Positions 52,034 to 61,889 of a DNA stretch of 64,000 nt are shown here, one piece after another. Below the pieces are notes generated by a model that made no database searches, was not told where the DNA came from, and was given only the letters and a program-made list of their open reading frames with translations. Every line of letters begins with the position of its first letter. Within the stretch, counting starts at the first letter, position 1. Source of the DNA: Clostridium sp. (GTDB lineage Bacteria > Bacillota > Clostridia > TANB77 > CAG-508); contig JAHAKD010000004.1 of NCBI GenBank assembly GCA_018371855.1, forward strand, positions 124,001 to 188,000. The letters run 5' to 3'. The position numbers and the translations under genes were made by a program.

Positions 52034-53302
52034 ATGAATGTAGAAAAATATTTACAAGGATTTTTTCCTGGAACTAAAGGACCAACATTAGATACAATGA
52101 AATACTTTATGGAAAAATTAGGTCATCCAGAAGGAAAACTAAAATTTATACATATAGCTGGAACAAATGGAAAAGGTAGTTGTACAGAAATGATGACAAA
52201 TATCTTTTTAAAAAGTGGATATAAAGTCGGAAAATTTATATCACCACATTTAATAAAATATAATGAAAGAATAAGTGTTAACAATATAAATATTACTAAC
52301 AAAGAGATGGAAAAAATTATAACTAAATTAGATCCATTAGTTAAAGAATATAATACAACTCATGAGAGAGATGTTACTTTATTCGAGATAGAAACAACAA
52401 TGGCTATAGTGTATTTTGAAAGCCAAAAATGTGATGTGGTTGTTATGGAAGTTGGAATGGGTGGGTTATATGATTGTACGAATATAATTTATCCTGAAAT
52501 TTCTATTATTAATTCCATAGGATATGACCATATGAATGTCTTGGGAAATTCATTAGAAGAAATCGCTTTTCAAAAAGCAGGAATAATAAAGAAAAATTCA
52601 AATACAATTTATATAAGCCAAAGTGAAAGTGTTGATAAAGTTATTATTGATAAATGTAAAAAAGAAAATAATGAATTGTATTTGATAAATAAAAAAGAGA
52701 TACAAAATTATTCATATAATAAGGATTTTCAAAGTTTTAATTATAAGCATTATAAAAATGTAAAGATAAAACTTAAAGGAGAATCTCAAATATATAATGC
52801 AAGTATTTGTATAGAAGCAGTAGATATTCTGAAAAACAGATATAACTTGCCAGAAGAAAAGGTAAGAGAAGCATTAGAAACCGTAATACACAAGGGTAGA
52901 TTCGAAACACTACATGAAAATCCTACAGTTATATATGATGGAGGACATAATGAACTTGCAATAAAGAATTTTATAAATTCAGTAAATATGTATTATAAGG
53001 ATACTAAAAAGGTATTTATAATATCTCTACTAAGATCTAAAGATTATAAAACTGTATTAAAATTATTAGTAAAAAATGATGACAATATTTATATATTTAC
53101 AAATGGAAATAGTGAAGAAAGATACTGGAATAACAAAGTTTTAAGTGAAGAAGCTATAAGGCTAAATGGAAAAAATGTAAGTGCCATAAATTTAAATGAG
53201 GCCATAAAAAAGAGTTTACACGAGTATAAAGATTATACAATTTTCGTCGTAGGAAGTTTTTATATTTATGGTGATGTAATTAAGTATATAAATGAAGAAT
53301 AA
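52034..53302 (+). CDS. folC: folylpolyglutamate synthase / dihydrofolate synthase
   Basis: The Mur-ligase type motifs are clear: HIAGTNGKGSC (ATP), FISPHLIKYNERI (folate-binding), and IYDGGHNELAI in the C-terminal domain. The 422-residue length is normal. FolC adds glutamate to folates, and in many bacteria also to dihydropteroate. AATAGGAGAAAT precedes the ATG. Confidence 0.94.
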   Translation: MNVEKYLQGFFPGTKGPTLDTMKYFMEKLGHPEGKLKFIHIAGTNGKGSCTEMMTNIFLKSGYKVGKFISPHLIKYNERISVNNINITNKEMEKIITKLDPLVKEYNTTHERDVTLFEIETTMAIVYFESQKCDVVVMEVGMGGLYDCTNIIYPEISIINSIGYDHMNVLGNSLEEIAFQKAGIIKKNSNTIYISQSESVDKVIIDKCKKENNELYLINKKEIQNYSYNKDFQSFNYKHYKNVKIKLKGESQIYNASICIEAVDILKNRYNLPEEKVREALETVIHKGRFETLHENPTVIYDGGHNELAIKNFINSVNMYYKDTKKVFIISLLRSKDYKTVLKLLVKNDDNIYIFTNGNSEERYWNNKVLSEEAIRLNGKNVSAINLNEAIKKSLHEYKDYTIFVVGSFYIYGDVIKYINEE

Positions 53303-53337
53303 TTCAAAAGCTGCACTAAAAAGTGCAGCTTGAATTT
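53301..53337. terminator. bidirectional terminator between folC and murE
   Basis: AAGCTGCACT and AGTGCAGCTT form a perfect 10-bp stem, extended by AATTCAA/TTGAATT. T-rich on both sides. Confidence 0.85.
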
Positions 53338-53339
53338 TC

Positions 53340-54839
53340 TTATTCTACTGGTTTTCTTTCGCCAGAAGCAATCATTTCTTCTATAGCGTCATGAATAACG
53401 ACTCTTTCGTCATATGGGTATTTTACATGCATATATTCAATATATAAATCACTTCCAAGTCCAGGTAGTACAATGATGTCATCTGGAGTTGCAATAGATA
53501 AAGCATATTTTATAGCTTCAGTTCTATTTAAAATACGTACATATTTACCACCAGATTTTTTTAGACCAACTTCTATATCGTCTAGAATTTTATTAGGGTC
53601 TTCTGTACGAACTTGGTCAGAAGTAAGTATTGTTAAATCTGCTAAATTACCAGAGATTTCTCCCATTATTGGACGTTTTTTAGAATCTCTATCTCCACCA
53701 ACACCCCAAGTACAAATAACTCTACCTTTAGTGTAAGGTTTAACAGTTTCCAAAATAGATTGTAGGCTAGATGGGGTATGAGCATAGTCTATTAATATTT
53801 TTAAACCCAATTTATTAGGAACCACTTCACTTCTACCAAATACTTTAATATCTTTTAAAGCTTCTTGAATATCTTTAACATGAGCTCCAAAATAAGTAGC
53901 AATACCGATAGCTCCTAAACAGTTATATACCATATACTTTCCTGGTATAGAAACTCTTACAGGAAATTCTTTATCATTCATACAAAGTGTGAAATCAACA
54001 CCAGTATTACTTAAATTTAAATCTTTTGCCATTACATCAGCTTTTGTATTCATTGCAAAACTTCTTAATGTTTTATCTGATAAAAGATTTGGAATTCTAG
54101 CTGTATATTCGTTATCTAAATTAAATACTACAAATGGAGCCATTTTAGCTAAAGAAAGCTTAGCCTCGAAATAATCTTCCATATCTTTATGCTCTTTTGG
54201 ACTTATATGATCTTCTGAAAGATTTGTAAATAAAACGCTATCGAATTCACAACCAACAACTCTATCTAATTTCATTGCTTGAGAAGATACCTCTAAAATA
54301 ACTATATCAACATTTTCTTTAACCATCATAGCTAAAGTCTTTTGAATTTTATAGCTTTCTGCAGTTGTTCTGTCACAATCTTCGATTTTTTCATCATTAA
54401 TATATATAGCTATACTTCCAATTAATCCAACTTTAAGTCCATGTTTTTGAAGTATAGATTTAATCATATAAGTAGATGTGGTTTTTCCTTTTGTTCCAGT
54501 AACACCTATAAGCTTTAATTTCTTTGATGGATTATCATATAAATTACAACTAGCTACTGCAAGTGTATGACGAATATTAGGAACTTTAAGGATTGTTACA
54601 CTTTCTGGTACTTTATAATCTACAATATTGCATGTTTCATCGATAACGATAGCAGACGCACCATTTTGAACAGCACTATTTATAAATTTAGTTCCATCCA
54701 AATCAAATCCTTTTATTGCAAAAAACATATCATTTTTTTCTATAACTCTTGAATCTGAAGAGATATTATTAATTTCAGTATCTAAGTTACCAACAGATTC
54801 AATTATGTTTACATTGTTAAAAATATCTTTAATCTTCAT
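53340..54839 (-). CDS. murE: UDP-MurNAc-tripeptide ligase
   Basis: The 499-residue protein has the ATP-binding GVTGTKGKTTSTYMI, TTAESYKIQ and EVSSQAMKLDRV motifs, and KTYIDYAHTPSSL-like DYAHTPSSLQ. MurE adds the third amino acid to the wall precursor. The specificity loop reads SDQVRTEDP. DAP-adding enzymes usually have DNPR; here only the Asp and Arg are kept, so meso-DAP is likely (supported by dapL and dapF nearby) but not certain. ATG 54839 follows AGAGGTGA. Confidence 0.93.
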   Translation of the reverse strand: MKIKDIFNNVNIIESVGNLDTEINNISSDSRVIEKNDMFFAIKGFDLDGTKFINSAVQNGASAIVIDETCNIVDYKVPESVTILKVPNIRHTLAVASCNLYDNPSKKLKLIGVTGTKGKTTSTYMIKSILQKHGLKVGLIGSIAIYINDEKIEDCDRTTAESYKIQKTLAMMVKENVDIVILEVSSQAMKLDRVVGCEFDSVLFTNLSEDHISPKEHKDMEDYFEAKLSLAKMAPFVVFNLDNEYTARIPNLLSDKTLRSFAMNTKADVMAKDLNLSNTGVDFTLCMNDKEFPVRVSIPGKYMVYNCLGAIGIATYFGAHVKDIQEALKDIKVFGRSEVVPNKLGLKILIDYAHTPSSLQSILETVKPYTKGRVICTWGVGGDRDSKKRPIMGEISGNLADLTILTSDQVRTEDPNKILDDIEVGLKKSGGKYVRILNRTEAIKYALSIATPDDIIVLPGLGSDLYIEYMHVKYPYDERVVIHDAIEEMIASGERKPVE

Positions 54840-54891
54840 TTGTTTCACCTCTTGAGCATTATATACTCTTTTATTTTTTTTGTACATACTA

Positions 54892-54920
54892 TTGACAATA
54901 AAACATATAAATAATATAAA
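54892..54920 (+). promoter_or_regulatory. promoter of dapL-lepB
   Basis: TTGACA (54892-54897) and TATAAA (54915-54920) with 17-bp spacing, 60 bp before dapL. Confidence 0.65.
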
Positions 54921-54979
54921 ATAATAAGAGAAATTTCTAACTAGAAATTCTGTAAGTAAAGACTCTTAGGAGGCAAAAA

Positions 54980-56218
54980 ATGATTAAAATTAACGAAAAT
55001 TTTTTAAAAATGCAAGATAGCTATTTATTTTCTACAATAGCTAAAAAAGTAGCAAAATATCAGGAGGAACACCCAGATAAAAAAATTATTAAATTAGGAA
55101 TAGGAGATGTAACAAAACCTATAGTTTCTAAAGTAGTAGAGCAAATGAAAAAGGCAGTAGAAGAAGAAGGAGCAGGAAATACTTTTAGAGGTTATGGTCC
55201 AGAACAAGGATATGACTTCTTAAGAAATTCAATAGTAAAATATGATTATGAAAAAAGAGGAGTAAAGATAGATCCAGATGAAGTTTTTGTATCAGATGGT
55301 GCAAAATGTGATTGTGGTAATATTGTAGATTTATTTGATATAGATAATAAAGTTGCAATAACAGATCCAGTATATCCAGTATATTTAGATACAAATATAA
55401 TGTCTGGAAGAACAGGAAAATATGACGAAGAAACAGGAAAATATGAAGGGGTTATTTACATACCATGTACAGCAGAAAATAATTTTACACCAGAACTTCC
55501 AAAAGAAGTTCCAGATATGATATATTTATGTTTCCCAAACAATCCAACAGGAACAGTTATATCAAAAGAAGAATTAGCTAAATGGGTAAAATATGCTAAA
55601 GAAAATAATTCTATTATTTTATATGATGCTGCATATGAAGCTTTCATAACAGAAGATGATATTCCACATACTATTTATGAAATTGATGGAGCAAAAGAAG
55701 TAGCAATAGAATTTAAAAGCTTTTCAAAAACAGCAGGATTTACAGGAATAAGATGTGCGTATACAATAATTCCAAAAGAATTAAAAGTAAAAGCAAGCAA
55801 TGGAGAAGAAGTTAGCTTAAATAAAATGTGGAACAGAAGACAATGTACAAAATTTAATGGTGTATCATATGTAACACAAAGAGGAGCAGAAGCTGTTTAT
55901 TCAGAAGAAGGACAAAAAGAAATAAGGGAAAATATTAAATATTATTTAGAAAATGCGAAAATAATAAGAGAAGGATTAGATGAAGTTGGTATAGAATATT
56001 ATGGAGGAATTAACTCACCATATATATGGCTTAAAGTACCAAACAATATGAAATCTTGGGATTTCTTTGATTTATTATTAGAAAAAGCAAATGTTGTAGG
56101 AACACCAGGTGTTGGTTTTGGACCAAGTGGTGAAGGATATTTTAGATTAACAGCATTTGGTGAAAGAAAAAATACAGAAGAAGCAATGAAGAGAATTAAA
56201 GAAACATTGCAATTCTAG
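54980..56218 (+). CDS. dapL: LL-diaminopimelate aminotransferase
   Basis: The 412-residue PLP enzyme has the DapL start [40 protein letters not shown], and the PLP lysine in [11 protein letters not shown]. DapL converts tetrahydrodipicolinate directly to LL-DAP, the short pathway common in Clostridia; DapF then makes meso-DAP. CTTAGGAGGC precedes the ATG. lepB follows 27 bp later. Confidence 0.96.
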   Translation: MIKINENFLKMQDSYLFSTIAKKVAKYQEEHPDKKIIKLGIGDVTKPIVSKVVEQMKKAVEEEGAGNTFRGYGPEQGYDFLRNSIVKYDYEKRGVKIDPDEVFVSDGAKCDCGNIVDLFDIDNKVAITDPVYPVYLDTNIMSGRTGKYDEETGKYEGVIYIPCTAENNFTPELPKEVPDMIYLCFPNNPTGTVISKEELAKWVKYAKENNSIILYDAAYEAFITEDDIPHTIYEIDGAKEVAIEFKSFSKTAGFTGIRCAYTIIPKELKVKASNGEEVSLNKMWNRRQCTKFNGVSYVTQRGAEAVYSEEGQKEIRENIKYYLENAKIIREGLDEVGIEYYGGINSPYIWLKVPNNMKSWDFFDLLLEKANVVGTPGVGFGPSGEGYFRLTAFGERKNTEEAMKRIKETLQF

Positions 56219-56245
56219 TATAAGCTAGGAGGCAATTATTAAAAT

Positions 56246-56875
56246 ATGAATATTAATGAAGAATTAAAAAATATTCTAGAGTGGGTAATATGTATTATTA
56301 TAGCGGTAGTTTTAGGGCTATGGATACGATATTATATAATGACACCAACTCAGGTTCAATCTGTTTCTATGAAACCAACATTAATAGAAGGTCAAAGATT
56401 GATATTAAATAGAACGATACGTTTAACTCATAAACTACCAGAAAGAGGAGATATTATAACTTTTGAGGCACCAACAGAAGATTATTTAACAGAGGCAGAG
56501 TTTAAAGAATCTCCAACTGCAAGGTATGAAGAACCAGATAATAAATTTGTTCATAATGTATTAGAAATAGGAAAAGTAAGTTATATAAAAAGAGTAATTG
56601 CCTTACCAGGTGAACATGTTAAAATTCAAAATGGAAAAGTATATATTAATGGAGAAGAATTAGAAGAGGATTATTTATCTTCTAGTGTAAAAACAGAAGC
56701 TGAAGGTGGTTTGTTAGTAGATTTTACAGTACCAGAGGGAACTGTATTTGCAATGGGAGATAATAGAGGGGAAAGTCATGATTGTAGAGCATTTGGTTGC
56801 ATTCCACAAGATAAGATAGAAAGTATAGTTCTTTTTAGATTCTGGCCATTTGATAAATTTGGAAAAGTTGAATAA
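56246..56875 (+). CDS. lepB: signal peptidase I
   Basis: A single N-terminal membrane helix (about 9-30) is followed by the catalytic Ser in QSVSMKPTL and the general-base Lys in YIKRVIALPGE; GDNRGESHDCRAFG is the C-terminal box. The enzyme removes signal peptides from exported proteins. CTAGGAGG precedes the ATG, with slightly long spacing. Confidence 0.95.
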   Translation: MNINEELKNILEWVICIIIAVVLGLWIRYYIMTPTQVQSVSMKPTLIEGQRLILNRTIRLTHKLPERGDIITFEAPTEDYLTEAEFKESPTARYEEPDNKFVHNVLEIGKVSYIKRVIALPGEHVKIQNGKVYINGEELEEDYLSSSVKTEAEGGLLVDFTVPEGTVFAMGDNRGESHDCRAFGCIPQDKIESIVLFRFWPFDKFGKVE

Positions 56876-56877
56876 AA

Positions 56878-56915
56878 AAAGATGTAGGAATTATAAATTT
56901 CCTACATCCTTTTTG
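56878..56915. terminator. bidirectional terminator between lepB and the acyl-CoA ligase gene
   Basis: GATGTAGGAA pairs with TTCCTACATC. TTTTTG follows on the plus strand and TTTTTTT on the minus strand. Confidence 0.88.
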
Positions 56916-56925
56916 TTGTAAACAC

Positions 56926-58662
56926 TTACTTATTATTCTCAACATTTTTACCAAATCTTTTAATCTTTTGAGTAGTAGTTTTCTCAAATTCCTCATCTTT
57001 AATAATAAAAGATTTTATATGTTTATAATTTGGTAATTTTTTATTAACACTAGAAACGATATCTTTAATAACAGCAAAGATTTCTTCTTTTTGAGGAATA
57101 GAAACCTTTAAATATTCTTTTATTGCATCAATATTTGGAAATATTTGTGCATTAACATATACATCATCATTTTTATCATCAGAAAGTCCAGTTACTAAAG
57201 ATTCAGAGATTAACGGATTTTCGTTTAAATAATGTTCAATTTCTTCAGGATAAATATTTTTTCCGTTTTGTGTAACTATTACAGTTTTTAATCTTCCAGT
57301 AATATATAGCCAGCCATCATCATCAACTCTACCTAAATCACCAGTATGGAACCAACCATCTTTTAATACTTTAGCTGTTCCATCTTCGTCTTTATAATAA
57401 CCAAGCATTACATTAGGTCCTTTTACAAGTATTTCCCCAACACCAGAATTATCTGGTTTATCAATTTTATATGAAACATTTGGAATAGGCAAGCCTACAG
57501 CATCTGGATTAATATAAAAATCATTATTTCCAGCAACTAGAGGGGAACATTCTGTAAGTCCATAGCCTTGTATAGATTTAATATTTAAATTTTTATAAGA
57601 AGTTATAATATCTGGACTTAAGGGTGCTGCACCAACTATAAATGCTCTTAATCTACCACCAAGAGAATTTTTTACTTTTGTTTTAACTATCTTTTTAATA
57701 ACTGAAGGTAAGTTAGCAATTATATTGCCTTCAATATTAGCATATTTTTCTGGTAAAGATTTTCTAACTGTAGCTTCTATTTTTTTATACATTTTTTCTA
57801 AAAGTAAAGGAACACATAAAATAACTGTAGGTTTAAATTCAAGAATATTTTTTGTAATATGACGAAGTCCTTCACAATAACTAATACATCCACCACTATA
57901 AATTACAAGTAAAAATCCTAAAGTACATTCATAGGTATGGTGTAAAGGTAAGATTGAAAGAACTTGATCATTTCTTTTTACTTTTACAATACCAAAAGTC
58001 GACATTATATTAGATACAATATTTTTATGTGATAAACAAACACCTTTAGCATTGCCAGTAGTTCCAGATGTAAAAATAAGGATTTTCATTGCATCAGGAT
58101 CTATTTTTATATTATCGAAATCTTTGTTTCCTTCTTCTAATTGGTTATAACCTGCATCTAAAAGTAAAGAATAAGACATATAAGTATTTGTATCTTTTTC
58201 AGAATTAAAATTGATAAACAAAGTGTTTTTATTAGTTATTTCAGCTTTCTTTGAAATTAATTCAGTAATATATTTATCATCACCAAGTATTGCTTTAGAA
58301 GAAGATACATTTAAGAAGTTTATTATATCTTCAGATTTCAATTCTTTATCAATAGGAACAACAATTCCAACAATTGTAGCGGCTAAATATGATACTGCCC
58401 AATTATAGCTGTTTTTACCAGTAACAGCTATATATTCATCTTTTAAACCAAGATTAATTAAAGCTGTTCCTAAAGCCATAACATCTTTCTTAAACTTTTC
58501 ATATGTTACTTTATAAATATTTCCAATTTTATCTTTTAATTTAAAAGCGGCTCTTCTTGTATATCTAGTAGCAGATTTATATAATAAATCTTTTAAATCT
58601 GTGATTTCGAGAGCTTTATGATATTTTTTATTTAACTTTTCAGCTAAACTCTTTTTTTCCAT
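56926..58662 (-). CDS. AMP-forming acyl-CoA synthetase (long-chain type)
   Basis: This adenylate-forming enzyme has the P-loop ILIFTSGTTGNAKGVCLSHK, GYGLTECSPLVAG, and WFHTGDLGRVDDDGWLYITG with GRLKTVIVTQNGKNIYPEEI. It activates a fatty or other carboxylic acid to the CoA thioester. The 578 residues are complete. The start may be ATG 58662 or GTG 58671, both after AAGGAAGGA. Its own promoter is not clear. The spacer 58672-58965 shows no gene. Confidence 0.9.
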   Translation of the reverse strand: MEKKSLAEKLNKKYHKALEITDLKDLLYKSATRYTRRAAFKLKDKIGNIYKVTYEKFKKDVMALGTALINLGLKDEYIAVTGKNSYNWAVSYLAATIVGIVVPIDKELKSEDIINFLNVSSSKAILGDDKYITELISKKAEITNKNTLFINFNSEKDTNTYMSYSLLLDAGYNQLEEGNKDFDNIKIDPDAMKILIFTSGTTGNAKGVCLSHKNIVSNIMSTFGIVKVKRNDQVLSILPLHHTYECTLGFLLVIYSGGCISYCEGLRHITKNILEFKPTVILCVPLLLEKMYKKIEATVRKSLPEKYANIEGNIIANLPSVIKKIVKTKVKNSLGGRLRAFIVGAAPLSPDIITSYKNLNIKSIQGYGLTECSPLVAGNNDFYINPDAVGLPIPNVSYKIDKPDNSGVGEILVKGPNVMLGYYKDEDGTAKVLKDGWFHTGDLGRVDDDGWLYITGRLKTVIVTQNGKNIYPEEIEHYLNENPLISESLVTGLSDDKNDDVYVNAQIFPNIDAIKEYLKVSIPQKEEIFAVIKDIVSSVNKKLPNYKHIKSFIIKDEEFEKTTTQKIKRFGKNVENNK

Positions 58663-58965
58663 ATATATCACATTCCTTCCTTACTTTTTGTATATGGCAC
58701 AATTTTTTTAAAAATTATCTACAATTTATAAATGTAATGATATTACAATTAAACAAAATAAGCAAGATATAACAACCAGCTAGTCGGTTACATAAAGATA
58801 AATAATTCTACATTTTTCTACACATATAATATTTATTAATAATAAAATTAAGAAAATATTAAAAAATTATACAAATTCATAAAATTATATGATAGAATAA
58901 GCTTGCTAAAATAATTGCCAAAAAAACAGGCATATCAATTAAATAAGCAAGGAGAGTGTATAAAG

Positions 58966-59676
58966 TTGGAAAGTAATAAATCCTACAAGAGAGTACTACT
59001 AAAATTAAGCGGAGAAGTACTTGCAGGTGAAAAGAAAACAGGGATAGATGCAAAAGTAGTAGGAAATTTATGTGATGCAATAAAGAAGGTTTCCGAATTA
59101 GGAATACAAGTAGCAGTTGTAGTTGGTGGAGGAAACTTCTGGAGAGGAAGATATGGTCACGAAATGGAAAGAACTACAGCTGATTATATGGGAATGTTAG
59201 CAACTGCAATGAATGGTTTAGCGCTTCAAGATGCTTTAGAAGCAAGAGGTGTGTATACAAGAGTGCAAACAGCAATAGAAATGAGAGAAATTGCAGAACC
59301 ATATATAAAAAGAAAAGCAATTAAGCATTTAGAAAGAGGAAGAATTGTAATATTTGCATGTGGTACAGGCAATCCATATTTTACAACAGATACAGCAGCA
59401 GCTTTAAGAGCAGCAGAAATAGATGCAGATGTAATATTACTTGGAAAATCAATAGATGCTGTGTATTCTGCAGACCCAGAAATAGATAAAAATGCGGTAA
59501 AATATGACGAAATTACATATTTAGATATTTTAAATAAAGATTTAAAAGTAATGGACTCTACAGCAACATCTTTATGTAGGGATAATAATATACCTTTAGT
59601 AGTTTTTGGAATAGATGATCCAAACAATATTGTAAAAGCTGCAAAAGGAGAAAAAATAGGAACAATAGTAAAATAA
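58966..59676 (+). CDS. pyrH: uridylate kinase
   Basis: The 236-residue protein has [11 protein letters not shown] at the start, [12 protein letters not shown], and [14 protein letters not shown], all typical of bacterial UMP kinase. It makes UDP from UMP. TTG 58966 is chosen because GGAGAG lies nine bases upstream; the open frame before it has no such site. pyrH-frr order is standard. Confidence 0.95.
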   Translation: MESNKSYKRVLLKLSGEVLAGEKKTGIDAKVVGNLCDAIKKVSELGIQVAVVVGGGNFWRGRYGHEMERTTADYMGMLATAMNGLALQDALEARGVYTRVQTAIEMREIAEPYIKRKAIKHLERGRIVIFACGTGNPYFTTDTAAALRAAEIDADVILLGKSIDAVYSADPEIDKNAVKYDEITYLDILNKDLKVMDSTATSLCRDNNIPLVVFGIDDPNNIVKAAKGEKIGTIVK

Positions 59677-59731
59677 TAAATAAATTTAAAGATTAAACTT
59701 TTAAGACGACATTTAAAGGAAAATTAACATA

Positions 59732-59770
59732 AAATTTGAACTTTAAGCTCCGTCTCTAAAGTTCGAATTT
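59732..59770 (+). promoter_or_regulatory. hairpin in the frr leader
   Basis: AAATTTGAACTTTA and TAAAGTTCGAATTT pair over 14 bp (one G-T), 6 bp ahead of the frr Shine-Dalgarno. No T-run follows, so it is probably an RNA-processing or regulatory structure and not a terminator. Confidence 0.45.
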
Positions 59771-59789
59771 CAAAAAAGGAGAGGTTAAA

Positions 59790-60338
59790 ATGGATTATAG
59801 TAAAATAGAAGAAAAAATGGGTAAAACAATAAGTGTATATAGGGAAAATTTATCAGAAATAAGAGCTGGAAGAGCAAACCCAGCAGTTTTAAATAAAATA
59901 AAAATAGACTATTATGGTACACCAACACCAATAAATCAAATAGCAGGAGTTTCTGTACCAGAAGCGAGATTAATTGTAATTCAACCATGGGATGCTAGTG
60001 CATTAAAAGAAATAGAAAAAGCAATATTAACATCAGATTTAGGAATAAATCCAAATAATGATGGAAAATTAATAAGATTAAATTTCCCAGAATTGAACGA
60101 AGAAAGAAGAAAAGAATTAGTAAAAGAAGTTAAGAAAATGGGAGAAGATGCAAAAGTTGCAATTCGTTCTATAAGAAGAGATGGAATAGATGAATTTAAA
60201 GCTATGCAAAAAAATTCTGAAATAACAGAAGATGAACTAAAAATGGCAGAAGATAATATTCAAAAAATAACAGATAAAAACATAGATGAAATAGATAAAT
60301 TAACAGATGGAAAAGAAAAAGAAATAATGACAGTTTAA
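59790..60338 (+). CDS. frr: ribosome recycling factor
   Basis: The 182-residue protein matches RRF along its full length: RAGRANPAVLNKIKIDYYGT, PEARLIVIQPWDASAL, and VRSIRRDGIDEFK-like AIRSIRRDG. RRF splits ribosomes after termination together with EF-G. AAAGGAGAGG precedes the start. Two short structural genes (uppS, cdsA) follow closely. Confidence 0.97.
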   Translation: MDYSKIEEKMGKTISVYRENLSEIRAGRANPAVLNKIKIDYYGTPTPINQIAGVSVPEARLIVIQPWDASALKEIEKAILTSDLGINPNNDGKLIRLNFPELNEERRKELVKEVKKMGEDAKVAIRSIRRDGIDEFKAMQKNSEITEDELKMAEDNIQKITDKNIDEIDKLTDGKEKEIMTV

Positions 60339-60350
60339 AAGGAGTTTAAT

Positions 60351-61064
60351 ATGAATTTTGAAAAAGAAAATTTTCCAAAACATATTGCAATAATTATGGA
60401 TGGAAATAGGAGATGGGCAAAACAAAGAGATCTTCCAGCAAAGATAGGCCATAAGGAAGGTGCCAAAACACTAGAAAAAATAGTTAGATATGCTAATAAA
60501 ATAGGATTAGGATATATTACAGTTTATGCTTTTTCAACAGAAAATTGGAAAAGAACAGAAGAGGAAGTAAGTGCTCTTATGATACTTCTTCAAAATTATT
60601 TAGACGACTATAGTAAAAGGGCAGATACAGAAAATATAAAAGTAAAAGTATTAGGGGATATATCAGTTCTTTCAGATGGTATGCAAAAAAGTATAAGAAA
60701 ATGCGAAGAGAGAACAAAAGATAATACAGGAGTAACATTTAATATTGCATTAAACTATGGTGGCAGAAATGAAATTGTATCAGCAGTAAAAAATATTGCC
60801 GAATCAGTAAAAAATGGTAAATTAAATGTAGAAGATATTACAGAAGAAATTATTTCAGATAATTTATATACTAAAGGAGAGCCTGATCCAGATTTAGTAA
60901 TTAGAACAAGTGGTGAATTACGTACAAGTAATTTCTTACCTTGGCAAATTGTCTATTCAGAATTTCTATTTTTAGATAAGCTATGGCCAGATTTTACAGA
61001 AGAAGATATTGATAATGCAATTTTAGAATTTCAAAAGAGAAATAGAAAATTTGGAGGAAAATAA
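60351..61064 (+). CDS. uppS: undecaprenyl diphosphate synthase (isoprenyl transferase)
   Basis: The 237-residue cis-prenyltransferase has HIAIIMDGNRRWAK, with the catalytic Asp, then YAFSTENWKR, and the C-terminal DPDLVIRTSGELRTSNFLPW. It makes the C55 lipid carrier for wall synthesis. AAAGGAG precedes the start. The stop overlaps the cdsA start by one base. Confidence 0.96.
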   Translation: MNFEKENFPKHIAIIMDGNRRWAKQRDLPAKIGHKEGAKTLEKIVRYANKIGLGYITVYAFSTENWKRTEEEVSALMILLQNYLDDYSKRADTENIKVKVLGDISVLSDGMQKSIRKCEERTKDNTGVTFNIALNYGGRNEIVSAVKNIAESVKNGKLNVEDITEEIISDNLYTKGEPDPDLVIRTSGELRTSNFLPWQIVYSEFLFLDKLWPDFTEEDIDNAILEFQKRNRKFGGK

Positions 61065-61873
61065 TGAGTATAAAAAGAGTGATTTCAGGGTTAATAGGTT
61101 TCCCGATAGTAGCATTAGTACTTATTTTTGGTAATCAAATAATAATAGATGTAGCATTTGCTGTTATAGCAGCTATGAGTTTTCATGAATATTCGCATGC
61201 ATTTAAAGTTAGTAATAAGGCGAATCCATTAACATGGCTTGGATATTTAGCATGTGTGACAATAGCTTTTATACATGCCTTTCCTAAAGAATATTTAATA
61301 TTAATAATAGGAGCAACTGCTCCTATTGCAATATTATTAAGTTTTGCACAAATTTTAATAACAAAAATGAAAACAACAATAATGGATGCAGCAGTAACTT
61401 TATTTGGAATATGTTATATAGTAATTTTCTTAATGTTTATGCCAATAATTAGATCAAATGAAAATGGAGTATTTTTAATATGGTATGCAATATTTGCATC
61501 ATGGGGAACAGACATTTTCGCATATGTTTTTGGAAAACTAATAGGAAAGCATAAATTTAGTAAAATTAGCCCTAATAAAACAATAGAAGGTTGTATAGGG
61601 GGTACAATAGGAGCAGTTGCACTAATTTTAATTTATACCATAGTACTTAATAATGTATGTGGAATGAACATTAATTATTTATTAATTGGAGCAATAGGAT
61701 TAATATTAAGTATACTAAGTCAAATGGGCGACTTTGCAGCATCATCAATAAAAAGATTTACAGGAATTAAAGATTACAGTAATTTGATACCAGGGCATGG
61801 AGGAATGTTAGACAGAATAGATAGTATAATATTCATAGCACCATTTGCATATTTTTTATTAGTATTAATTTAA
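61064..61873 (+). CDS. cdsA: phosphatidate cytidylyltransferase
   Basis: The 269-residue membrane protein has seven to eight helices and ends with the CDP-alcohol signature IPGHGGMLDRIDS, preceded by SSIKRFTGIKD. It makes CDP-diacylglycerol for phospholipid synthesis. TTGGAGGAAAATA lies before the ATG, which overlaps the uppS stop (TAATG). Confidence 0.95.
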   Translation: MSIKRVISGLIGFPIVALVLIFGNQIIIDVAFAVIAAMSFHEYSHAFKVSNKANPLTWLGYLACVTIAFIHAFPKEYLILIIGATAPIAILLSFAQILITKMKTTIMDAAVTLFGICYIVIFLMFMPIIRSNENGVFLIWYAIFASWGTDIFAYVFGKLIGKHKFSKISPNKTIEGCIGGTIGAVALILIYTIVLNNVCGMNINYLLIGAIGLILSILSQMGDFAASSIKRFTGIKDYSNLIPGHGGMLDRIDSIIFIAPFAYFLLVLI

Positions 61874-61889
61874 ACTAGGAGGTTTCTTT

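Noticed and set aside
58915..58965. N-terminal extension of PyrH
   Set aside because: The known PyrH start is [20 protein letters not shown] from TTG 58966, which has a good ribosome-binding site; the extension does not.
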